From Rhodocyclaceae bacterium UBA2271 (GTDB lineage Bacteria > Pseudomonadota > Gammaproteobacteria > Burkholderiales > Rhodocyclaceae), in assembly GCA_002347405.1 (NCBI GenBank), contig DDXB01000045.1:1-54728 (forward strand): 54,728 nt of DNA, in the 5' to 3' direction. This document shows, piece by piece, positions 1 through 7,500 of this stretch (within the stretch, counting starts at the first letter, position 1; every line of letters starts with the position of its first letter). The translations under genes were made by a program, and so were the position numbers. Under the pieces are notes generated by a model. That model worked only from the letters and a program-made list of their open reading frames with translations. It did no database searches and had not been told where the DNA came from.

Positions 1-25
1 CGCCCGTGCCGGGCGCACAAGAAAA

Positions 26-53
26 CCCCCGCAGGCTTGAAAGCCTGCGGGGG
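26..53 (-). terminator. Rho-independent terminator of tRNA-Thr
   Basis: A perfect 13-bp inverted repeat (26-38 with 41-53) is followed, reading on the minus strand, by a TTTTCTT tract. It lies 12 bp beyond the 3' end of the minus-strand tRNA gene and is the obvious end of its transcript. Confidence 0.8.
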
Positions 54-64
54 CTGGGCATGAC

Positions 65-140
<76 letters not shown>

Positions 141-216
141 TTTAGGGGAAACTCTTTGTAAAACAACACTTTTTCTGCTGGCTTGATATCATCAACTACG
201 GCCATTTTCGCTCACT

Positions 217-238
217 CTTGGTCACTATGTGGTCACTA
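217..238. repeat. Subterminal direct repeat, left copy
   Basis: These 22 bp recur exactly and in the same orientation at 3672-3693. Each copy contains GGTCACTA twice, separated by TGT, an 11-bp period close to one helical turn. They lie at nearly equal distances from the two attachment repeats, as expected of recombinase arm-type binding sites. Confidence 0.6.
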
Positions 239-285
239 CGAACCGAGGTACCGCAAGGCGCGACGTGGAAAGGGAGGCATTCTAG

Positions 286-845
286 ATGAAACCAGCGGAC
301 AAGAGAACCCCTGAGAAGCTGACACAGCGGCGAATTGAGGGCTTCACATTTGAAGGCCCTACCCCGCAGAGTCAGGATATCCGATGGGATGATGATTTAC
401 CGGGCTTCGGCGTTCGGGTGTTCCCGTCAAACGCAAAAAGCTTCGTCATTCATTACCGTAGCCGGGGCCGGCAGCGGCTACACACTATCGGCAAGGTAGG
501 CATTCTCACATTAGCTCAGGCCCAAGACAAAGCGAGGAAGGCAATCGCCCACCGCAATGAAGTTGATCCCGCAGATACATATCGCGCTTTCCTCAAAGCC
601 CCTACTTTCGGAAACCTAGCCGATACATACCTTAAGAACCATGCAGCCAAAAAGCGAAGCTATAACGACGATAAGCGCCGCATCGATAAGAAGCTGCTCC
701 CAAAGTGGAAGAACCGCAAACTCGAATCAATCACACATAACGACGTAGTAGAACTTCACAAAGCCATCGGCGCGGAAATCTTGAAGCGAGAAAGTGGCAA
801 TAAGCCAAAGCATTACGAAGCCAATCGAACTCTTGCCCTTACCTT
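286..845 (+). pseudogene. Truncated tyrosine integrase (N-terminal part only)
   Basis: A good ribosome binding site (GGGAGG) precedes ATG 286. About 185 residues look like a tRNA-targeting integrase of the P4 type: an N-terminal arm-binding domain (LPGFGVRVFPSNAKSF..., roughly residues 35-90) and a core-binding SAM-like domain (TFGNLADTYL..., 107-185). Homology stops near NRTLAL, where the catalytic domain should begin, and the frame runs on with unrelated residues to a stop at 976-978. The Arg...HxxR...Tyr catalytic region is absent. This is a remnant of the enzyme that inserted the element in tRNA-Thr. Confidence 0.8.
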
Positions 846-1078
846 TCAGCGTGCCGCGTTTGTGTCTCTGGGTGCAAGGCGAATTGGAGATTGCCGAACG
901 CGAGTTATTCCTAGATGCGAAGGGGTGGAACTTGTTGGATTACCCTGCCGCGCTGCCGGAATTCCGTTACGACGATAGCACCCGGCGTTTTGTCTTCGAT
1001 GTGGACGGCGACCGGGTAGTATGGAACGTGCTGGATACGCAAGCGCATATGGTTGTCGGGGATAGCAACTCTCGTTGA
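840..1078 (+). pseudogene. Fragment of a type III restriction subunit (Res-like)
   Basis: In a different frame from the integrase, an open stretch of about 78 codons reads as convincing protein (VQGELEIAERELFLDAKGWN followed by LLDYPAALPEF), ending at TGA 1076-1078. The pattern 'F-x-V-P-x-L...G-x-L-E...FLD...W-x-L' is what I associate with Res subunits of type III restriction enzymes. The Mod fragment just beyond supports that. There is no plausible start codon or ribosome binding site, and the fragment joins directly to the broken end of the integrase. It faces the Mod fragment, whereas intact mod and res normally run in the same direction. Identity is from memory of the family and is moderate. 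Confidence 0.5.
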
Positions 1079-1974
1079 TGTGCCTTCGCTTGCCTACTCG
1101 TTTTCGTATCAAGCAAAATTGTCGGGTGGGGGCGTTCAGGCGATTCTGGAGCGTATTCGCGGATATATGGAACCCAAACCTTTGCGCTATCCTTTTCGCG
1201 CTGCTTCCATACAAGTCGCCCTTCCTTACGTGCCTTATCTACCCCACCGAGAGAATGTGACCACCGTGCCTCTCTACCATCGTCATGAACCGGGAACACT
1301 GTAGCGCCATCCGGGGCGGTCAATGCGTAATACATAGTCGGCCTGTCAGATCGAAGACTGTTCTTGCCGTTCTTCTTTAGCAGCCGGTCACGGCAAAGTC
1401 GTCCATGTTCATCACGTTGGCTGTATGCATCGATTAAGGAATGGTCGCTTTTCTTTCGAAAGCCTGCGGCATCCTTGCATTTCTCGTAACACAATACGAA
1501 CTCATGATCGGGGGTAATGGGCACCTTGTTGTCGTTTGGGCTATCGACCTTTTGCCAAATGAAAGTCGTCGTAAAGTTTCCCCTCCCAAAAACCTCATCC
1601 ATGACCACCTTGAGGTAATGACCCTCATTGTCATCGATGGAAACCCATATGCTGCCATCCTCTCGTAACAACTCTCGCAACAACTCAAGGCGCGGGTACA
1701 TCATGGCAAGCCACTTGGCATGCTCTAGGTTGTCGTCGTAATGCTCGAAGGCAGAGCGGGTGTTGTACGGCGGATCAATGTAGATGCACTTCACCCGGCC
1801 CGCGTAGAAGGGAAGCAAGGTTTTTAAGGCGTCTAAGTTGTCGCCTTGGATCAGCATGTTTTCCGTATCGGCAGCGCCGAACGACAATTCCGGTACATGC
1901 TCCAACAGCCGATAGGGGGCCTTGCTCGATAGCTTTAGATCGGCATCGCGGGTTAGCCATTGGAGAAGCGGCAT
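967..1974 (-). pseudogene. Truncated type III / beta-class DNA methyltransferase (Mod)
   Basis: The N-terminal 300 residues are a clear adenine-N6 methyltransferase of the type III Mod kind: MLIQGDNLDALKTLLP, then catalytic motif IV DPPYNT at residues 67-72, then EDGSIWVSIDDNEGHYLKV. Beta-class enzymes carry motif IV first and the AdoMet-binding motif I (a D-x-F-x-G-S-G-T-T pattern) near the C-terminus. Here the recognisable sequence ends around 1067, at QRELL, and the frame runs into the Res fragment read backwards. Motif I is missing, so the protein should be catalytically dead. The usual length is about 550-650 residues. Confidence 0.75.
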
Positions 1975-2135
1975 TCAGGGTTCCCATGATTCCGCCACAA
2001 GCTCGCATGCCCGGTACATGGGCGGACGGTTGCGTCGGCTATTGTTCTAGTAATTTTCCGCAGGAGACTATAGCGGAAATAGGCTTGCGCTCCTACTGCC
2101 ACCATGGGCACTACATCTGCTCAGAGCCGCGCAAA

Positions 2136-2153
2136 ATTGCAATCGATTGCAAT
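2136..2153. promoter_or_regulatory. 18-bp perfect palindrome, LacI-like operator form
   Basis: ATTGCAATCGATTGCAAT is a perfect palindrome with a central CG, lying between the start of the Mod fragment (1974) and the end of the unknown operon (2166). The form TTGCAAnCGnTTGCAA resembles operators of LacI/GalR-family repressors. No such repressor is encoded in the window. A short transcription stop or chance are alternatives. Confidence 0.4.
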
Positions 2154-2165
2154 AGCCAGGATGTA

Positions 2166-3164
2166 CTACGCGAAATTGGCTTTTCCTGACTCGTAGAAGT
2201 CCGCTAACTCTTCAACCCGGCGATAGAAAGAAGCAATAATTTTGGCAGTTGCAAGCCAATCGGAACCGACTAATTCATGAACGCGGGCGAGATACTTAAA
2301 GCCGATTGCCGTGCACAAGGCTTTAGTAACGCGCTCTAGAAATGCCTTATCGTCGTTATCGAGAGTTATCTCTCGATGGCTGCGCCCAAGAAATTCCCGC
2401 AACGACATTCCGTTATGAAGCTCTTTATATGCTTCCTGAACCTTGCGCCAGTCGTTATTGATGGCCTCCACCAATACCTGAATCTCGGCAGCAATATCTG
2501 GAAGCGCAGTAATTTTTATCGTTCCCGGAGAAGCATATTGAATTTCTTTAACCGCCAATCTTTGCGGGCGCGGAATCCTGAGATACAGATCGTTATAGAA
2601 ACCTACGGTGGAGAAACCACCCCGCCAAGGATACCGCTCAAAAAGTTCGCCTAAAGCTTCATCCGCCCCCCTCTGATTTGACGGGTGCATAGCGTGCATG
2701 AACGAATAGGCATCAGCAAACTTATTGGGAAATTGGGACAGGTCTTGAATGTCCCAGCGTCCATCTATCCCAATATCCAGTGTTGAAGGTTGCTGAACAG
2801 CAGAGGCCGTACTTTCAGGTTCAGTATGGCTACGCGAGAAGAAACCAGCTTCGGGCAACCAGTCTTCTTCAATCTCGTATATTTCCTTCAGGGGGAAACG
2901 GCCTGCATTGTCATCATCAAGCGCAAACAGAAAGTACTTATTTCTCTTAGGCCGTTTGAAGGCAAAACGAAGATCGATAGCCTCAGCCAAATAGTCATCC
3001 AGCATCTCTTCAGAGACTTGCACCGCTAAGAACCCATGCGCCAACTCAGCATGTGGGATAGCTAAACCAAGATACTTAATCTTGCGCCCATCCTCGCCCA
3101 TGACAAGCTGAGGCCCATCACAATAGACGTAGGTGCGTTGAATGCTTAAGTACCTTGCTGCCAT
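2166..3164 (-). CDS. Unknown 332-residue protein, second gene of island operon
   Basis: I do not recognise this protein with confidence. It is acidic and soluble-looking, with no signal peptide or membrane segment. The first ~85 residues form a compact block (YVYCDGPQLVMG ... FLAVQVSEEMLDDYL ... IDLRFAF). A low-complexity linker near 110-130 (HTEPESTASAVQQPST) leads to a C-terminal domain of about 200 residues with aromatic motifs (RYPWRGGFSTVGFYNDLYLR). ATG 3164 follows the upstream stop by one base (TAAgATG), and no separate ribosome binding site is visible, so translation is probably coupled. Intact and free of frameshifts inside an otherwise wrecked element, it may be under selection. A cargo or defence role is inference. 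Confidence 0.7.
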   Translation of the reverse strand: MAARYLSIQRTYVYCDGPQLVMGEDGRKIKYLGLAIPHAELAHGFLAVQVSEEMLDDYLAEAIDLRFAFKRPKRNKYFLFALDDDNAGRFPLKEIYEIEEDWLPEAGFFSRSHTEPESTASAVQQPSTLDIGIDGRWDIQDLSQFPNKFADAYSFMHAMHPSNQRGADEALGELFERYPWRGGFSTVGFYNDLYLRIPRPQRLAVKEIQYASPGTIKITALPDIAAEIQVLVEAINNDWRKVQEAYKELHNGMSLREFLGRSHREITLDNDDKAFLERVTKALCTAIGFKYLARVHELVGSDWLATAKIIASFYRRVEELADFYESGKANFA

Positions 3165-3165
3165 C

Positions 3166-3531
3166 TTAAACCACGATTACCGATGCAATGACCGGATCAA
3201 AAGAGTTATATATCCACCAGTCGTAATGACCATTTGCGCCCTTCGTAACACGTCCTGCATTTCTGCCCAAGGTTAGTCTGGCAACATACTTATGCTTCTT
3301 AAACCTTGGGAGCCGCTGCATATTCTGTACCCTGTCCAGATCATCATAGACGGAACAGGATGCCCATCGACACTCATCAACACTTGCGGGGGCAACTAGC
3401 CCGAGTTTCTTATGGGAATGAAAATCAGCCTGCTTAACAGGACTGGTTTTCAGCAATCGGAACACCACGAGACTCGATGGCTCCATTGCGGTCGCAGGAG
3501 GGCAACTTTGAGGAAGGTTTTCTAGGTACAT
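3166..3531 (-). CDS. Unknown 121-residue protein, first gene of island operon
   Basis: No family is recognised. The protein is small and basic in its second half (LPRFKKHKYVARLTLGRNAG), with cysteines in a C-x3-C-like arrangement (ECRWASC) and a C-terminal GHYDWW motif before a hydrophobic tail. The start may be ATG 3531 or the internal ATG 3486 (MEPSSLVVFRLL), since neither has a strong ribosome binding site. It ends one base before the next gene, so the two are probably co-transcribed and their products may act together. A toxin-antitoxin or defence pair is possible but unproven. Confidence 0.6.
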   Translation of the reverse strand: MYLENLPQSCPPATAMEPSSLVVFRLLKTSPVKQADFHSHKKLGLVAPASVDECRWASCSVYDDLDRVQNMQRLPRFKKHKYVARLTLGRNAGRVTKGANGHYDWWIYNSFDPVIASVIVV

Positions 3532-3578
3532 AGGTTGCAGGTCTATCCGTGCAAGCCGGATTGTGCCCGCTCAATACC

Positions 3579-3608
3579 CATATAGCAACCAAGAGGGCTA
3601 GGATTCAA
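3579..3608 (-). promoter_or_regulatory. Candidate promoter of the island two-gene operon
   Basis: On the minus strand TTGAAT (3603-3608) and TATATG (3579-3584) are separated by 18 bp, about 48 bp upstream of ATG 3531. Both hexamers match the sigma-70 consensus at four of six positions. Confidence 0.4.
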
Positions 3609-3671
3609 GAAAGCTCCCGTTGAGGCAATCCATGAAAACAACAAGCATAGCTACGGCGTATTACGTTGCCG

Positions 3672-3693
3672 CTTGGTCACTATGTGGTCACTA
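3672..3693. repeat. Subterminal direct repeat, right copy
   Basis: Exact copy of 217-238, ending 80 bp inside the right attachment repeat. It contains the same GGTCACTA doublet with 11-bp spacing. The matching positions at both ends support a role in integration or excision. Confidence 0.6.
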
Positions 3694-3711
3694 TATAAAA
3701 CCACAAAAGCA

Positions 3712-3747
3712 AAAGCCGCCTCCAACTCATTGATTAGAAGCGGCTTT
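3712..3747. terminator. Hairpin near right end of element
   Basis: AAAGCCGC (3712-3719) pairs with GCGGCTTT (3740-3747) around a 20-nt loop. A-rich and T-containing flanks make it a weak terminator candidate on either strand. The rest of 3532-3773 holds only the operon promoter and the subterminal repeat; I see no gene there. Confidence 0.35.
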
Positions 3748-3773
3748 ACAGGTGCCTTGCCAGTCAGGATAAG

Positions 3774-3814
3774 TGATTACGAATCAGTTGCTCTACCAAC
3801 TGAGCTACAGCAGC
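3774..3814 (-). pseudogene. tRNA-Thr 5'-half remnant / attR
   Basis: Exact copy of the first 41 nt of the tRNA-Thr gene (acceptor 5' strand, D-arm, anticodon loop). After that it diverges, so no T-arm or acceptor 3' strand is present. It is the original 5' half of the gene, displaced by the insertion. The original promoter still lies directly upstream of it, so it could be transcribed as an RNA that begins as a tRNA half. Confidence 0.85.
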
Positions 3815-3823
3815 GACGGGGTG

Positions 3824-3853
3824 ATTATACGTGCAGCTGTCCTCGGCGAACAA
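3824..3853 (-). promoter_or_regulatory. Original tRNA-Thr promoter, now upstream of the remnant
   Basis: On the minus strand a perfect TATAAT (3824-3829) lies 18 bp from TTGTTC (3848-3853), nine bases upstream of the first base of the tRNA half. This is standard spacing for a tRNA promoter. The insertion has stranded it about 3.7 kb from the intact tRNA gene. Confidence 0.6.
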
Positions 3854-3857
3854 CTGG

Positions 3858-4553
3858 CTAAGGCTGTCCATATATCGAATAACCAAAATTCAATTCGATA
3901 CGCACTCGCGATTTGACTGCCGTGTCGTTTTTGATCCCCGGAGCAAAACGCATTTTATTCAATGTCGCCTGCACAGCTGCCACAAAACTCTGGTCAAGAC
4001 TGCTGAATTCGTTCAACGCCTCATCCACCTGCCCCGTTTCGTCAATGAGCAGTATGAATATCATGCGTCCAGCCCCTGCAATGTTGCCGATCTCAGGGAA
4101 ACTCGTGTCCAGTTCGGTTAAAAGCCGTGGAGGCGGGTCAAGCTCACCGGATGGCAAGTAGGCCGGGGCAGGGGGCGGGTAAGGCGGGCCGAAATCCCCC
4201 GCCGGCAGCAGTCCAATGCGCGAGGCGGCTGTAAAGGATACCGCCGAGTCTTCCAGCGTTGACGATTCATGCCCTGTTGCCAAGGAAAGATCGGCGGCAG
4301 TCGATTCCAGTTCCGCCAGCCTTGCTACTAGCTGCCCGTCGCCAGCGCCATTTACCGCCCCAGGCAGGATCAGCAAATCAAGTTGGTGCGCAAACCCCTG
4401 CGGCGCTCGCGGCCAGAGGCCAATTCCAGAAACTCCACGCGAGAGGGAGTCGATGACCAGCAGGTGAATGAGGACGGAACAACACAGGGCCAATAACAAC
4501 CGCCACCGTCCCCTCCGCAACATGTAGCGAGGATTCCCCGCGAGCCATCGCAC
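3858..4553 (-). CDS. TonB-like C-terminal domain protein
   Basis: 231 residues with one membrane segment near 19-38 (LLLALCCSVLIHLLVID), a proline-rich linker (PPYPPPAPAYLP) around 120-145, and a TonB-type C-terminal domain from about 165 (ILLIDETGQVDEA ... LNKMRFAPGIKNDTAVKSRV). That layout fits a periplasm-spanning protein anchored in the inner membrane. The start is uncertain: GTG 4553 lies ten bases after the pilY1 stop, ATG 4523 is the alternative, and neither has a strong ribosome binding site. It closes the pilus operon, so a role in outer-membrane or pilus function is likely. No ExbBD genes are nearby, so classical TonB energy coupling is not implied. Confidence 0.75.
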   Translation of the reverse strand: MRWLAGNPRYMLRRGRWRLLLALCCSVLIHLLVIDSLSRGVSGIGLWPRAPQGFAHQLDLLILPGAVNGAGDGQLVARLAELESTAADLSLATGHESSTLEDSAVSFTAASRIGLLPAGDFGPPYPPPAPAYLPSGELDPPPRLLTELDTSFPEIGNIAGAGRMIFILLIDETGQVDEALNEFSSLDQSFVAAVQATLNKMRFAPGIKNDTAVKSRVRIELNFGYSIYGQP

Positions 4554-4562
4554 GTCCCGTCA

Positions 4563-7500
4563 TCAGTTCTGCAGTTCGCGCCATGTAACGCGCCGTACCG
4601 ATGCGCCGCCGCTCTTGATGCGCACATCTTCAACGTTGTTGACAACGTCCTGACCGGAAGTCCGGGTGATACTCTTGACTACGCCGCTGGGCAGTACCAC
4701 CACGTTCGGTCGGGTGGATGCACCCGAGTAAGCGGTGGCCAGATGTGTATTCACATTCCCGGCTTGCTGCACGACGCCGCCAGAGAGGTAGTCGACGTTA
4801 TAGACCCAGCTTGAAAAACCGGAAGGGTTGCAGGCATCGGCCGAACCGGGCTTGTTGGTTACGAATATCAGCGTGCCAAAGGCCAGTTGTGGATCGGTAT
4901 TGCCGCGTTCGCCAGTCTCAGGATAATCGAGTTGCCAGCCGAGGTTACTGTCATCCTCGAATACGGAGGGTTGCACCGTACCCGTCCGCCCACTGCCGCC
5001 GCTGCTCGCCGTTGACGCGACCAGTGTCGTCGGCGCGGGACTGCCATCCTTGTCCCAGATACCGTAGAAGCTCTGCTGGCTGGTGTCGGCAAGATCGACG
5101 TTGCCCAGCAACTTGCCGGTCGAAAAGAAGACCACTCGCTTCTTCTGACCATTGTTCTTCACTACCTCGCCGAGTTCCGGCCTGGCCGTGATGGGTTTGG
5201 ACGATCCGACATTGATCATCAGACTATTTACCGGGGTACCGCTCGTCAGGTCGAACTTCCACATATTCCCAAGCAGGTCGCCGCCATACACATACTTCGC
5301 GGTGTTGTCCCTCATGGCGTCGTCGACCCAGGACCGGATGCGGCCCAGCCCGCTCGGCGTCGTCGTATCACCGGCGTTCGTCGTCACCTTGTGGAGAACA
5401 GCACCGGTCAGGGCATCAAGAACATACAGATAACCCTTGCCATCGCCAGTGACGTGGTTGTTGTAACCGGATGTCACCATGGCCACCCAAGCGCCGCTGG
5501 GCAACTTGACAATCTCGGGATTGCCATAGCCGTGACCCAGATCGCAATCTTCCGTGATACCGGCAACGGTGGTGTAACGGGGCGATGTCCCGGCGGTGCA
5601 ACCGGGTTTCTGGCGAAATTCCCAAAGCACCTTCGGGTTGAGGACGGAGGTGTCTGTGGCGGTGTCGGTGATATCCAGCGCATAGTAGCCAGGGCCACCA
5701 CCCGCCAGGCCACCGACCAGGATGGTCTTCCAAGTCAGCGGGCCCGACTGCACGTCTCCTGTCACCGGCGTGCCATCGACAAAATAACGGTGCTTGGTGG
5801 CATAGTCCTTGTCGGCCAAGCGGAAGATATCCTTCAACACCATTGAAGGGATGTAAGCCCAGCGCTCGTTGCCATTCGCGGCATCAAAGGCGTGCAGCAT
5901 GCCGTCGTTGGCGCCAACAAAGACGGTCGGATTAGCACGGGCGGTGCCCTTGACCGGATAGCCACTGCCGGTACCGTAGTCGAACAGATACTTGCCCACA
6001 TACACCGCCTCGGACGACACGATGTCGCCAAGCCGGCCCTTGCGCTCGCGATACAGGCTGGTTGTGGACGTCGTATCCTCGTTGCTCTTGTCGCCACGCA
6101 GGAAGTCCACCAGGTTCTGGCCTGAGGCTGCCGTCTTCTCGATGCTGGAAAGACACAGCGGGCCGGTAGTGCAGAATTGCGCCAGGCTGCTGTCGATGTA
6201 GGTCGATGAGAAACAACCCTTCTCGTTCGTCGGGGGCGAGCAACTGGTCGTCACGCCGTTTAGTTCATCCCACCGGAATGGCTTGAGCTTATCCAGGTGC
6301 GCACTGCTGAAAGTGTAGATTTTGCGGCCACTCCAGCTTGCAGCGTCGAGCTGCGTATGGGCCGCCCAGTCCTGCCCGGCGTTGATGTTGCCGGAGGTCA
6401 GGTCCATGGTTTGACGGATGAGTTCGCCTGTCCATTGAGAAGTCCAGTATTTGGAGCTGAAGACAAAGTTGTCGCCAGTGGTGACGTTCGGGTTGCTGGT
6501 GGTGGCTGCCGCCGCGCCGCCGTCATCCGTGCCGATGCTGGCCAGCACATCGAGCAAGCCACGGCTCAGGCCCAGCGGATCCTTGGCGCTATAGTATGCG
6601 CCGTGGCCATTGACAGCCGCGTGCCAGAGGTCGTCGATGTTTGTCTGCGCGTCGGAGGCGGGTTGCGGCCAGTTGCAGGCGCCGGTAGTCTGCCAGGGGC
6701 AGACCCCCGTCGCCGGGTTGGCGGTGGTGCCAAGGCGAACGGCGTCGTAGTCGTCGGTCGTGTCGGTCGTGGGTGTTTTGTAGTTGTCGCGATACATCAT
6801 CACCCCGTCTATCCCCAGCCCGATCGTGTAGGTGACCATGTGTTGCGCCGAATTTTTGTCGCCCGTGCTGGTGGGTACATCATTGGCACACACCGAAACA
6901 CCGAGCGCGCCGGTGCAGTTGCTGAACGGTGCGACGCTTTGGCGCAGGTCGGTTTTGTAGTAATAGGCTGCCACATCGGCCAGCGTGCCGGAATAAGTAT
7001 CCGCAAAGGGACCGGTCACTCCACCAATGACCATATCCGTGCTGTCTTCGTTGGCGATTGCCGTGGTACCGTCGACCCGCACACCATTGTTGCCGTTCCA
7101 GTAACCATCGGTGGACAGGATCGTGAAGTTTTTCTGGCAGGAATATTGTACCGGGTCGGTGGCGTCGGTGATTGCGGTTTTACCCGCATAGATGCGCCCG
7201 GCCTGTGCCAACGCCACACGTAACGGAGTGCTGCCGTCCGGGTTGGCGGCGAAAAGCTTTGTATACCAGGCTGATTTCTGGGCTGTATCAAAAGGTGCAA
7301 TGTTCACCAGATTGGTGCTGGCGTTGTTGATGGTGAAATAACCCACCCGGAAGCGGTCATCCACACTCTGGAAGGCTGTGGAAAGCGTCGACTTGGCCAT
7401 CTGCATGCGGCTGCGATACCAGGCAAACCAGTTGGCGAAGTTGGCAAGTTCCTCGGCATAGGTACAGGTGGGGCGCCCGGCACAGTCAGTGCGGCTGTTA

